Origin: Aptenodytes patagonicus
Lineage: Eukaryota; Chordata; Aves; Sphenisciformes; Spheniscidae
DNA: 64,000 bases
Direction of reading: 5' to 3'
NCBI RefSeq assembly: GCF_965638725.1
Contig: NC_134952.1
Span: 22,881,028 to 22,945,027, forward strand
The stretch's first letter is position 1; every line of letters starts with the position of its first letter. The translations under genes were made by a program, and so were the position numbers. The notes under the pieces were generated by a model that was given only the letters and a program-made list of their open reading frames with translations, was not told where the DNA came from and did no database searches. Below are positions 36,301-50,040 of the stretch, piece by piece.

Positions 36301-39300
36301 CAAGACTAGTAGAAATTTGCCTCAAATACCAGTTTAATAGCTGCAAGATAGTAGAAAAAGTTGGTATCTAGCTTCAACTGCTCATGAATAGAATGAAGTA
36401 TATTGTTTCTGTTCTGCTCTCTGCTTCACTGCTGATGTGACACGTATCTCCAGCCTTACTGGCTGGGAACTGGTGATTTTCAAAACTCATGGGGTGGTAA
36501 GTGTTCTTATAAACAACCGGCTAATTTGTTCCTGGGACACTTTTTTCTCCCCAGTTGTCAAAGCTTTGGGAGGCTTATGGAAAACAAGTTTCACTCAGTG
36601 AAAAGAAATATCTCAAATTAAAATACAAGTTCTTCTGCTGAAACCCAAATACTTCACATCAAACACAAAGCACTGGCAACCTTGAATCTGAATGATCACT
36701 CATTCCCTACTGCAACCTGGAAACTGATCCCCTTGTAAGCTGCTTAGATCATGTGAAGACTTGATCAATAAGGCAGCATCGAAAGACCTAGTTGCCTGAG
36801 AGTATCTCAGATCTCCAGGATAACACAAGCCACTGACACCAAACTACAACTAGCACCAGGCAACTAAAGAAGTGATATGACAAAGGGATATTTGCTTATC
36901 TAATATATTTTCCTGTGGTTTTCTGAACTACTGTGTTGTCCTTTTCTCCCCCATTTCCCATTTTTTCACACTGCTGTATTTGACCATATTCTTTCCTTCA
37001 GTTTGCTACTGCTGGCAGCACCAGTCTGGGCACAGAGCCTAAGTTAATACATTCATTGGATTATACTCTGTTCTGTGCTTCACCTTTAATGCTGGCACAT
37101 TTCTCTAGTGAGAGCAGCCTCACTCATTGGGAAACACTGAACTAAACTAAAGTGCAATTGGTGTTTTACTAATTGTTCATATAAACCAGTGGCTGATACA
37201 TTCTTCTGGAGCTTTCCCCACATAGAGTATTGGCTTCTTTTATGCAACGTTGATATACTTTTCTTTGTTTTACATCAAGTTCTGTACTTGCATTTGAGTG
37301 AACATTGCATGTTAAGAGACCCAGGGAAGGTATTTTGTTTTTCTAGGCCTTTTAAATGGAGGTTAGAGGTCCTTGGAAAGGCCAAGTAAAGCTCCAGGAA
37401 ATTTGTTTCAGATAACTTGACAGAAAGATGACAAGTAAAAGCTTTGTTTTTGAAATTCAAATACAAAATTCTATAGTAAAATTTGATTATTCAGTTTTCT
37501 TCAGCTTTTTTCTCCATGAAGACTTTTCCTTCCAAGATTGCCTGATGTTGGGTCTTTCTAAAGTAGAAGCTAAATTTTCCCAGAATGTCTAATTCTTTAT
37601 GTGTCTAAGAACTACAGCAGTGAACAGCCCAAATTTGGTCACATATTTGATGCTTCCCTTTATTGTATGTGAGAGGCATAGTCTTGTAACGTTTTCCTTA
37701 TTTCCTCTCCCACTACCTCCACAAAACAGTAACCTTCACACTGAATGAGAATAGCTGGATGCAGCTTCCTGCATGGCTTCTCAATTGCTGGCAATTTAGT
37801 CAGCCAGATGGGGCTTCTGTGGAGAAATATGAAGGCTAAGTGTGCCCCTGCAGAGCTCTTGGCTCCTGCTGACTCATCAAGTGAAGGACACAATCAAATA
37901 GTATAACTTCCACCTCTTTTCTCACCTTCTTTATATCCTCTTCTATTTTCCCTCCTTCCACTCATCCAGGACTGTGTCTGTACTACTATTTCAGGTGACG
38001 ATTTTTTTTTCCAATTAGAATCTGCAGTAGCTTGAAATTAAGGGAATCTTTACCAGTCTTACTCTAAGTTCCTAAAGGGAAAATGTGAAGTCGCAGAGAC
38101 TAAAGTGAGACATGAAGCTTTAGCAGACACACAAAGCAGAAGCAGTGTGTGTAGATAACATGAAATGGTAGCACAGAGCTCTTCAGCCAGGAATGGAGGA
38201 TAGTGCAGTGTCTGCATATTGTCTCTGTATGAGTAGCAGAGTGAGGCATCAGTTGGTTTCTTCTCTTACCGATACTAGGAAAGCATTAAGAGCAGGAGCA
38301 GCAGCTGAGATATAATTTTTTCCGGAGAAGCCTTAAAAAAGACTAAGTGAGGGCAGATATTGAAGGAAATGAGATTTAAGCCCCATTATAAATGGAAATG
38401 TCTTCAAATAGAGTAACTTTGAAAATGTGCTGAGGCACCAGTCCATTTAAAAGTCATGGGAACATATTAACCACATTAAAGTGAATGAAAGTTCCATGAG
38501 ACACGTTTACATTTACAACTGATTGACTTCAGAATGCCTTAAATTGTCACGTAGATATTTTTATAAAGAATAGACAACTCTGGGAAACACTGAAGAAAGC
38601 CAGCCAGTCAAACAAAACACCTTATCAAGAGCAGGCTACAAGCAAGTGGGATTCTGGCCACTATATACTTGTATATCAAATATGAGAGCTTGGCTCTCTG
38701 ACATCCTTTAAAATGGAAATGTGCCCTTTTTTTAGAAAGGTATGCTTTTTTCTTCATAAATATGTCTTAAGTCCCATGAAACAGCCACGAGATAGGAATA
38801 TTTCTGTCTCTTTCCAGTTTGCAACCAGGTTTAATGAAGAACCACTAACAAATCTTACTGCTGTAAAGATAGGGCAAGAGCTGAATATTTAAAAGCTTTC
38901 TTTTCCCTTTATAAAGAGCAAAATATTATTTAAAAAATAGTATTTCTTGACTGATTAGTCCTCAGTCTGGCCCAGAGGTCAGTTTTTTTGAATCAGCAAG
39001 TCAGATGTGACAACGGCCTTGAATGGTGGTTTTGATGAGAGTGCTTGTGTGGTGAGAAAGCACTATTATATGGGCTGTTCTCAGTCTCAGACCTTAAATT
39101 TCCAGCATGACTGAGGATCAGTAATGATGTTTCCTTTCTTCTACAGGCAGTTAGTTGACATCTAATCCTTCTTGCTAATTAAAAACAAAGCTATTTTCTA
39201 AAAAGCTACTTTTTCTACTTTTAAAGTACATGTAACAGAAACAAAAGCAGCCTAAATTATTAGTTCCCAGTCTTTCTACTGACAAATCTGAGAAAATTGA

Positions 39301-42300
39301 CCATATTCTGTACATCACTGATAAATAATTTTGATGTCCTATCGACAACTCTAGCAGTTTATAGAATTTTACATCTGTCAGCAGCTGCTTGACAAATATT
39401 TTCTTGCTATTATCAGGTAACCAAATATAAATATATTTACAAATATATACATACAAGCACATGTATATATGTTGGGTAGGAATCTCTGATATTGGGCCTA
39501 GGTAAATCAGTTTATCTGGTATGACTTTCTTTCATTTCCCTCAACAGGAAAATATTCTCAATTTTACTGGCCTATGTCCTCAAGGTGCTTTCTTTCTACC
39601 TGAGATATAGCATAGCGGACAAGAGGTTGCCATAAGTTGGAGGAAGGGTGGAAGTGTAAATGAGTTTTGCTGGAGGAAAAGGAGGAACAGAAAATTTACC
39701 TAATTCTGTAATCTAATAGGATACTTAATTGAATATAGGGTGGCTGTATGTCAAATGACTTCAAATAAGTTTTTGTGAACTGCTTATAGGTTTTATGTTA
39801 CATATTCCTTTGAGAAAAACAGAGATATCCCTGGATGAAGGGAACTGATTCAGGTCTTCTCTTTCACAGATAGGTATTCCAACCTAACCTAACCCCAGTA
39901 AAAGCTTTTGTTTACAGAACAATATTTAGTTGTCATTACATCTATGTTGCCTTTCTGGACTTGACCCTTTCTAATTCCTTTCATGGAATCCATTTCATGT
40001 CTGAATCTTCTATCTTTAAAGTCTTTCCACTAAATTACTTTCCATCTGTGAAGCCTATAAAGCTTTAATCATGCCTTCTAACAAATGTTATCACACTTAT
40101 ATAGCAAAAGATGCCCAGAGAGAAGACTAGAACATTTGGGAACTTCTACCATCTGTGCATCTCCCGCTTATGCTTATTCAAGAGTCATTCCCCCCACCAC
40201 AGTTCCTTCTCCAAAGTGTTGTATACCTAAATGCATTTCCTTTTGTGGAGATAGGGAACTTTGCTGTCCTCTGTCTGCAATAGAAATATCTATATGCCAC
40301 ACAATTATATTAAAAGGACATTGTTGGGGTTAAAAAAATGAAATGCTCATTTCATAGTTAGAAAATTATCAAAATGAAGTTATAGGTGGAATTGTAGTTT
40401 CACTCACTTGTACGTGTGCAGTCTGACATAGTCTTTCATTAGAGTCATATTTTTCCCCACGAGGCCTCTACTTTCTTTATTGTACAGAACTAACCTGCTC
40501 TGAAGTGAAATCAAGGAGGAAAACAGTGTTTCACAGTGTTAGAACATCGTACTTTAAAGCTGGAGACTGACACTCACTTCCATCATAGAATTCCCCATGT
40601 GAAATTGTCACAGAACAAAACATTTTGGTTGTGATTTTGTCTATTTCTGAGTTCTTACCTGAAATCCTGAGACTGATTTACAGAACAGTGAGCATCCTCA
40701 GACATACCTTATGTCAGTGAAAGTTTTGGTTTGCACATATAAAAGCTATGTAATTCTAAGCACTCCCCAAAACATGGATCTAAAAGGCTCAAATTAGATA
40801 TCCTAAATCTGTGGATATTTTTGACCCGCATCTCTGTATTACCTTCCCATTTGTCATACTGGAATCATAACAACCCCCAGTATAATACAGTTATTCACAA
40901 ATTAAATAACACTTTTGAATTTTTTTAGACAATGCAGTGATGTACATCATAAAAAATTTCATTTAATAATTCTGTGTCCAGGATGTTATTTGAACAATGT
41001 ACAGTAAATAAGGTCTTGAGACAAACACTGAACATGGAAAAATAAAAATATTAAATATTTTTTTATTAAGTGCAACCTTACACATTTGTTCTATGTAATT
41101 AAATAAAAATTTACTTTATTAAAATGTATTTGTTTATTTATTTAATATGTGTGTGTTCATTTGTGTTTAATTTATTTATTTATTTACTTACTTACTTACT
41201 TATTTGATTCCAAATTGAAATCCGGTGGAGAAAGAGTACGTGAACATGTAATTATATTGCAATCAAACATTGCAATCGATGGTGTAGTGGCATCTGAATT
41301 AAGGGTCTGCTGACAGTATTATTTTGATATTTTCTAACTTCTGAGTGTTTGCTCTGGCAAGATGAATAATGTTCTTGATATTAGTTTTGGGGGTTTTATA
41401 TTAATTTTTTTGCTATATCATTTCCCAACCAAAACCCAACCAAACAAACTGAAAATAGAACAAAAGTTTAATCATATGCTATATTAGTGACACTTACATG
41501 ATTGGTCTTCAGGACCATATCATTTTGATCTGCTGAATAAGCTTTTGCTATTTGAACAACAACTAAACATATACAATGTTACCATTGTTTATGGAGACCG
41601 TGAATGGGATAATTTTATAGTAAATTTCACAGTTAATTTCTGACATCATTGATGCTTAGGCCAGTCAATAACCTTTCTTCATCCTTTTCTCTCTATTCAG
41701 ATCTAACTTTCATCCCTCTGTGCTCAAACATGGCAGCTTCCTGCTCCGCATTGTTATGTCCCAAAAGAGAGGTCACATAATACCAGAGGAAAGTAGTTTC
41801 TGGGCAAAGAGCTGAAATTGTCAAGAAAATATTAGTCAACCACACATTGGGCTACACCCAATGTGAATGAAATCTTTCAGGAATTTATTTTCTAAAAATG
41901 TAAAGTCCTTACCAATCTTATGTAAAATTCAGGTTTTTAGTGGATTGCAACTTGAACAGACTTGGGTGAATGGATTTTAATATTCAGACAAAATACTCAC
42001 AAAAGCTAGCCTCTTGAAAGCTCAGGTTGATAGTGAAATGTATGAAAGTGCTGAAATTATTTAAATAAGGTTGTCTATAAATTTCATCATAGGTAAAATA
42101 ATCTAGCTTCATTATCAGATATCATTGAAACAGCCTGACTTTTTTCAAAAATTTAACTATAGCTTCAGACCTGGAAAGAAGAAGTTATGTGCTAAAGCTC
42201 AGTAAAGTAATAAACAATGAAAAAAGAGAGATATATTATTTGAAGTGTCATGAAGTCATAATAGCTGATGTTATTATTCTTACTTATAACTTTCAGAGTA

Positions 42301-43899
42301 GTAATAATACCAAATTAAGTCAATAACTTCCTCCAAGAATGACACATTAGATGAAAACTAGAAAACTTCTCTTCTCATTATTTTGTGTTCATGAACTTTC
42401 TGGAACTGTAGTAAATTAAATATATCCTTTTTAAACCACACTACGAGTCACGTAGTCTCCCCTGTGGGGGGGGAAAAAAAAAAAAAAAAGTAGTTTAGTA
42501 CAAAAATGTCAAAATGTTTTTAAAAGAAAAACAAAAGTTAATAAATAAAAGATAAATAACTTAGCTAAAAAGTAGATTCACCCAGCTGTGCTGATGTATA
42601 ATTTTAAAATGAAAATTGGAACTCCCTCAGCTTTCTGAAATCTGCTTTTTCTCATTTCTCCCTTATAAAATATTAATTGTATTTGTTCATAAAATTAAAA
42701 AGCCCCCACACTTCCCTATCTTCACCCCCCCCATTATTCTATTTCTAATCATCTCTTTCTAATCTATCTCTCTAAACATCTCTGAGGTACTTGATAGAAG
42801 AATCTTCATGGAAGGTTATATTCTAATATCTAGATTTTCCTTGTTCATCGAGGACTTACTATATATATATATATATACTTTCTGTATATTCAGCCTGGTA
42901 ACGTGGTAACTGGTAACATCTCTCTTCATTTGGATTGACCTTTGACATTCTGGACAGCTCTGTTCTTGTAAAATGCCAAACCCATGCATGTTTTCAGTTT
43001 CTTTTTGCCTGGTTCTCCTTCTATCTATTGCAACTATTGCACTGTTCAACTCTTTGAAGGTGCCAAGTTCCTTTTGGTCAGACATAACCTATTTTGTCCT
43101 GGAATGATCTACCTACTTTTTCACTCTCATTCTCCTTCTTTTAACATGAAGCATTCAGATGTGCAAAATAATGAACTTGCAGATGAAGGATGTAGACAAT
43201 ATGTAGGCAATACACAGACAAGACAGACACACAGACATGCAGTGGCAAAATGGCAGAATATGTAAATAGTATATCACCTTGTAGACTTTAATGAAATGTC
43301 AAATGTAAACCTTCAGATCTTAGTCAGAGAACTGCTAAGAAAGAAATGGCTTCACTTTTGCAGAACATGCTATAAATAAGCAATAAATAAATAAATTTAT
43401 AATTATTTACCTAGAGATACCCAAATAAATTATACATTGTTTCAGCTATCAACAAGTATTGTGATGTTGAAATGAGGAAAATGATTAATGAAAGTAAAGG
43501 TGTAGAAGAAGAATTATCACATGTGAAATGAAATTAATTCAAAGACTACAAAATACTCAAATCAAAGAGTCTTGATAACCTTCACTCCAGAATTCTGAAG
43601 AAATTAATACACACATCTGAAGGGTCTAGAACAAGGATTCTTAGTAAGTATATCAGGACGAGCATTTATGGAAAATTGCAAATGGCCTGCCTACATTTGA
43701 GAAAGGAAGCTGAAGGGAGGAAATAAATAGATCTCTCAGTATGATTTTTAGATGGGATTAATATGTAAAGCTTCAGAGTAAATTTTGAAGCAAAGAATGA
43801 GTAATGGCACAAAAGTACAAAGCAAACAATAAAATCTATCTAAAGGTTTCAAAGAGTAGATGATACGATTTACCTGGTATCTTTCCTTAATAATTTATC
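30313..43899. other. Long AT-rich gene-desert segment
   Basis: No host gene, RNA gene or young transposon is seen in 13.6 kb. Small structures are a (TTTA)n/(TTAC)n microsatellite at about 41,168-41,204, a perfect 9-bp hairpin at 41,843-41,865, a G8A16 run at 42,466-42,489, and a (TA)n run at 42,860-42,878. Open frames of 60-113 codons are scattered on both strands, are rich in Phe, Leu, Ile and Lys as AT-rich DNA dictates, and overlap each other. Confidence 0.45.
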
Positions 43900-44560
43900 T
43901 TCTAAGCAAGGCAAGTGGAGATCTCACCTATTCAGATTTCAAAACAATTTTTGACACTATCTGATAGGAAAAGTATTAGTTAAGATTGAGAAGATAAAGA
44001 ATTGACTAATCAGGAGAGGACAACAAATTGAATTAGGTGTTTGCATCGTTGCATGGTAGCTGTTAAGAGGTTCTTCATGGGCAGTCTTGCAATAGACCTT
44101 TTTGATACTTAAATTAAAGACTAGATCACAAAAACTTGGAGCATACTGCTGAAATTTGCTGCTAAAACAAGTCTGAGAATCATCGAAATCATAAAAACAT
44201 ACAGGAAGAATCAGATGACCTTGATGACTTCTAGAATAGAAATGGGATTAAACTTAATAGTACAAAGAGCAATGTAACAAGATTTTCTGCTATAAACTAC
44301 GAGTTCATCAGCTGGAAATGACAGAGAAAAAGAAAGATCCAGCCAATCTACTAGAGAAGGACTATCAGCCACCAAAGCGCAACGTAGCTATGAAAAAATG
44401 CTAATATGGAGTATTAGACAAGGTATTTCTGGGAAAGAAAGGGATGTTTAATGCTATTACATCAGGTAGAATACATCTTCATGATGGAAATCATGAACAA
44501 TTCTTGTTCTCCATATTAAAGAAAGATTCACTGAAAGCTTCACTAAAAATAGAGTGGAGG
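43900..44560 (+). mobile_element. Old, degraded CR1 LINE fragment (reverse transcriptase region)
   Basis: Several spaced stretches follow the plus-strand CR1 ORF2 order as I know it: GATTTCAAAACAATTTTTGACACTAT near 43,938, GGGATTAAACTTAATAG near 44,244, and TATTTCTGGGAAAGAAAGGGATG followed by AATGCTATTAC near 44,424. The reading frame is broken throughout. The fragment is similar in age to the one near 3.2 kb and much older than the copy at 45.9 kb. Ends are approximate. Confidence 0.5.
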
Positions 44561-45870
44561 TGAAGGGGAAGTCTGTCAGCGTGATGTCAGATTAATGAGA
44601 GGAAATTGAAAAACCTTGTACTATTTTGCAAACAAAACTAAGATGAAAAAAATGCTCTCTGTACACACATGAATGGGTAAAAAGAGCCTGCAGATGTTTA
44701 TAGTGATGTGTTGAACTTTGAGATCAATATCAACATAAGAATAGTATATATATATATATAAAAAATATTTATATATTTAAAAACTATGTTTTTAATGCAA
44801 CATGAGTGCTTGCACTAGTGGAGGATAGGACTGAGCACCCAAGGATCCGCTGCCAGTTTATTCTGAGTCATAGACATGATCTCTGTGGTCAGGCAAAATA
44901 ACATTTACACCACCAAGTGGTTTAATGGCATTTATTTTGATTAAAATGCACATCATTTTCTTCTTCACTCATCTGCTTAAGATCTACATGAATGCTTTAA
45001 ACATCATTTGCTCACTAGGTGCCTAATGCAAAGCTTATTTAGTCAAAGTACTTCCATTGACTTTTGTATGCTTTGGATTAGGTTCTATATCCTTATCCAT
45101 CAACCAGCTGCTGCAGGCCTCCAGTTTTATCACAATATTAGACTGCATTTCTCTTTTTCCCATGATCTTAAAAGGCAAAAAAAGAGGTATACTTTGGTTT
45201 GCCCTGTCTGTTCTTCAATGTGCTTAGATTGCAGTTATTTCCTGCTGAGCCCTGGATGAGGTTTAGTTTGTTGAAGAGCAACTTTTTAATCATCTCACAG
45301 AATGAATGAACTGGAAGATATGTCAGGCTTCTATCAGAAGATGAAAAATGTGGAAACTTATCAGTACCTCTCTTCCTCTAGATATATTGTAGGTCATAAA
45401 AACCCACTCTGTACAGTACTTATTACTTTTATAAAGGAAGTTAAAAATGTAATTATGCGAAGGATGATCAAGAAACTTTGCAAAAGCAGGCATAAAAGTA
45501 TGGCTGCCTGTGCATGGCAAAAAGTGCAAAGGAGACAGCAGGAGAACAAATTATTTCAAAGACAGGCTATGTAATCTTGCCCACAGGAAGGGTGGCTACA
45601 ACCCCCTTCACTCTTATTTTGGAGAATTAAGGTAGCAGTGCAAAACATTTCAGAATCAAAGCTGATCAGGGTTGTACCAGCATATAGATCAGTGCTTAAC
45701 AGCCTAAAATATATTTGGCTATTGGATGTACTTGGCTTTATTTTTTTCCTATTGGTGCTTACAGGATCCTGTTTTAGCGTGATATAAGCAGGGCCTTCCT
45801 TAGCCTCTAATTCTCATTTTGGCTAAATGCCAAAGCTCTTCACTAGACCTGTGCAGTACAGGCATGTATA
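44561..45870. other. AT-rich non-coding sequence
   Basis: Only a (TA)n run at about 44,745-44,761 is notable. A 90-codon plus-strand frame at 45,302-45,574 is not recognised and is probably chance. Confidence 0.4.
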
Positions 45871-46310
45871 TAGAATCATAGAATAGTTTTGGTTGGAAGG
45901 GACGTTTAAAGGTCATCTAGTCCAATCCCCCCTGCCATGGGCAGGGACGTCTTCAGCTAGATCAGGTTGCTGGAGCCCCGTCCAACCTGACCTTGAATGT
46001 TTCCAGGGATGGGGCATCCACCACCTCTCTGGGCAACCTGTGCCAGTGTTTCACCACCCTCAGCAGAAAAAATTTCTTCCTTCTATCTAGTCTAAACCTA
46101 CCCTCTTTTAGTTTAAAACCATTCCCCCTTGTCCTGTTGCAACAGGCCCTGCTCAAAAGTTTGTCCCCATCTTTCTTATAAGCCCCCTTTAAGTATTGAA
46201 AGGCTGCAATAAGGTCTCCCTGAAGCCTTCTCCTCTCCAGGCTGAACAACCCCAACTCTCTCAGCCTTTCTTCATAGGAGAGGTGTTCCATCCCCCTGAT
46301 CATTTTTGTG
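45871..46310 (-). mobile_element. CR1 LINE, 5'-truncated 3' end, minus strand
   Basis: The left edge (AGAATCATAGAATAG) is the reverse complement of the classic CR1 3' tail with its ATTCTATG-type octamer, followed by GGTTGGAAGGGAC. The right edge at about 46,310 is a 5' truncation. Inside, a minus-strand frame of 113 codons (45,962-46,303) keeps the C terminus of the CR1 ORF2 protein, including motifs [20 protein letters not shown] and [19 protein letters not shown]. This preservation shows that the copy is younger than the other CR1 fragments here. Truncation removes nearly all of the reverse transcriptase, so it cannot move by itself. Confidence 0.92.
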
Positions 46311-48899
46311 GCCCTAATGGGTTGGGTGTTTTTTAATATATATATATATATATAAAACCATATATAAACATATATATGTTTATGTTTTAATCTAGTTCAG
46401 GGAAAGGTGCAAGGGACTCCACTTCTTCACGCTTGCTTTCTCTTGCTCACCATTAACAGTAGGTGGTAGCAGGTGAGTAGCCTTTACTTTTTTTCAGTGA
46501 ATAGTCATGCCTCTGTTAGGGTCAAACAAAGAACTAAGGAAAAAATGGTATGCTTCTGCCCTGTACAGCTAAATAAGGGTTATAACAATATGACCCCTAA
46601 GGGTCCTAATGTTGCACTTTTCATATGAAAAGAAATGGCAAGTCTAGCATTATGAAATACTTAGTAAAGCAGTTTCAATCACTGCCGAACAAGGCCAAAT
46701 AGACTGTCCAATAAGCAATCAATAACTTGGACCTATTCTAAATTACATTCCTTGCCACCATATTTATTTCCCTAATTTATAATAACTGTGTATTTATATG
46801 ACCCTTATTTCAGCCGGAGAGCAATGATTATTTTTGATGAAGTAGACAGAAACATTAAAGCTCCCAAATAAGTAAGTGAGTATATGTGTAGACGTAAAAT
46901 TACATTTTAGGTATAGCCAATAACATATATTGGCATTAACTTACAGAAGGGAATAGAGCACCACAGAATTCAATTATCCATAACAGCATTTGAATTTTAA
47001 TATCAAAGGTTCTTCCTCTGAACTCTGCAGAGTTGCCATCTTGCTTGGATATTTTCTCTTCTACTCAACAGGCAGCTGACACAGTAGATTCACGAAGACA
47101 TGTCAGATCTTTTATGCTATCCTGAATTATATTAATAATAAATTAAAGCTGCACAGGATGCACTAGGAATATCAGACAAAAGATTTTATGTTCTGGTGAT
47201 TCTCATTTAAAAATTAAAGAAAACTTTAACTCACAGCAAAGATATTTGCAGCATCCTAAAAATATAATAATAATAATAATAAAAATCACAAAATGTAGAG
47301 CATAGAACTGAAAAATAATATTAGGCTGAGAAGTCTTCAAGAGTATGTAGAGGCAAAATGGTTTTACAAAGTCTGCGTACTCAGTTCTGTATATAAGGGA
47401 CAGCTGACAAATAAGTGGGAGCAGGAGACTGAGAATAACTGTATTTCAATATATCTATAACAGTTTAGTATATTTTACTGCTATCCATCAAATTTCATAA
47501 TACAAGACTTTCCTCTGTATATGTAGTTCTCTGGAACACAAACTTGTTTTAAACTCTCTTTCAGAATGAGCTTCTTTGACTTTCCAGCAGTCCATCAAAT
47601 AAAGCAGAAATGATTGCCGCTTACTCAAAGACAAATACTGAGGTGAGTACAGAATATACTAAAAAAAAAAAAATAGAAGTGCAAAACTGTGGTCTGATGA
47701 ATGTAATCTGGAAAGACCCATCTGTTAGTGGCTTGCTGGGTGACACTGCACTTCCTTTTATCTCATAGGGATAATTTACAAAGCACAGTGAGACCTTCAC
47801 TGTGTTCACTATTGGTATCAACTTTGGAAACATTATATCAAAAAAATCCTACATTATTTCCAAAAGAAACTGTGTTCTCTGCTAGTGAATGCATATGCAT
47901 ATCAGCTGTACCCATTTAATATTTTTCAGTGACAATGAACACATTTTTCTTTCTTTGTCAGTGCTAACTGATTCTCATACATTTCATTTAAATTAAATCC
48001 AGCTTTAATTATCTCCCCTGAATGTCTCATTGTATCTCTTTATGTAGAATATATACTAACGATTCATAATTCCCCTCTATTTTTGATAGGAATTAATCCA
48101 AACTCACCTTAAATGCTTTTTTCCTATAGTTTACTTTGCATTTAGAGAAATTGAACAATAGTTTAAATAAATCTATAAAATAATGGGGCTGGGTGCAGCA
48201 CTCATTTATATCCCTGCAAATCCAGGAAAGCCAGTAGTTGTATATGAAGCTTAAATCTAACAAAAATCTGCCTTCCCTCATGAAATTTCATATACTTTTT
48301 TAAGACCTTTCATTAATTTTTGCTTCTGATTTTAAGCGTAATCTGTCTGTCATTTCTACATGATTTTGAAGGGTTAGATTTTTTGCCAACATCTGGGAAA
48401 AAAACCCCACTCTGTCTGTAAAAGACCTTTCATAACAGATTCTAAAGAATAATGTCATTAAAAAAAAAAGAAAAAAGAAAACCTCAAAGTTAATCATTGT
48501 GATTTGTAAGGAATATATATAAACTGCAAAAATCCTAGTAAAGAGAATCACAACCATTTTTGCTAAATTTCACTTTTCATCATTCTTTATAAATGTGAGA
48601 ACTCAGAAATGCTGATGGAATCGTGCCTATGCAAGAATCTTTTATTTTGAACAGACCTCAAATATTACTTTAAGAATGAGCAATTATAATCATGCGAGAT
48701 TTAACCAGTGTTATTCAACACAGACTATTTTTGCTCTGTCGGTAACTTTTACGGGGTATTATCTAGTTCAAAATTCTCACTGAGAGTAAAAGAGAGAGGA
48801 TTTAAACCTGGTTCCATGCTTAGCTAGCATTCAGTTAAATAAGCACAGACGCAGTTATCTGCTTAAAAGTAAATCTGTGGTTTCCTTATTTAGACTCTT
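46311..48899. other. AT-rich non-coding sequence
   Basis: A (TA)n run (46,335-46,354) borders the CR1 truncation point. An (AAT)n tract lies near 47,266-47,282. No gene is recognised. Confidence 0.4.
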
Positions 48900-50040
48900 A
48901 AGTTTTAACGTCCATCAGAAAGGCTGTTGCTGCAATGAATAATTTAATCACTTCTGCCTATTACATGCTACTACACAGCAAGCACGTTTGCAAAGCTGTG
49001 AAAGACACCGGGCAAGTGTCAGCACTCCCCATAATTCAGCCGACCTCCCAGTATATTCACTGCAACGAACTAAGGGAGCTCTGAAGCGGCCGGGGGGAGG
49101 TTGTGGTAGGGAAGGGAGGTGAAGAGATCACAACAGAATTGCACCAGATCAGCAAGACACTTTAGAAAGATGAAAGGTCAACGCGGGCTTAGTGCTGTGG
49201 TGTTGTCATTTCATCTGTTTGTCCCTTGGTGGAGTTCTTGAGTCAGTTTCTCCTTTCCGTCAAATGGCTTTAACTGTGGGGTTTTTGTCCTTGTTTTATC
49301 CCTGCTTTCGAATTTGCTGTCGTGTTTACTGTATTTAACCTTTTCCTTGTATTATTATGAATACGTTACTTTCAAGCCCACCTGATTTTTTTTTTTTCCT
49401 TCGGGAGCTTCTTCTTCATTTGTGTGCGCGCGTGTGTGCGCGCAAATAGTACTACGTAATATCTGTTAATGTATAGAGTGGTATAGATATATAAATAATC
49501 TGTCTCTCTTTAACCCGAGATGGATTCCCACTGCAGATCCCAGAAGTAATTTTCCAGTGAGAGCCACCGACATTCCTAAACTGCGAAAAACAAATTATCG
49601 TGGGCTGAAAGCGCCAACTGTGGACGCGAGTTCGGACGTCGGCGGCAGAAACCGGGCTCCGCCAAGAAATGCAGATAAACTAGCCATTAATTGCATCTGC
49701 ATATTTTAGAGATGACCCCGTCTTTCCAATCAAGAACGACAACAACGACAACAAAGCCCCGCTGCAGAGCCTCGGAAAGGGAGCTTCGGGGGGGGATGCA
49801 GAGGAGCTGGGGAAGCTCCCAGGCTGCTTTAGGATTTCCCCACGTACAGCAGGCTGCGAATGTCAGCAAGACGGATTCCTTCCCACACGCAAGATGCCAC
49901 CTCGGTGGCCTTATCAGATGTTCCCTTTAAGGACACAAGCTCTTATTTCCCGTCTGTGTATCTCCAGCATCTCTGGCTATTTTATTTATTACAGCCGATT
50001 ACATTTGTGATCCCTCTTCCCACTTGATCTCACCAGATCA
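48900..50040. promoter_or_regulatory. Transition zone with candidate regulatory sequence upstream of PCDH7
   Basis: GC content rises and CpGs appear. An alternating purine-pyrimidine stretch (GTGTGCGCGCGTGTGTGCGC, near 49,423-49,442) could adopt Z-DNA. Around 49,685-49,706 the sequence CATTAATTGCATCTGCATAT combines homeodomain-type TAAT and POU-type TGCAT words. I have no alignment to show conservation, so this is a candidate only. Confidence 0.25.
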
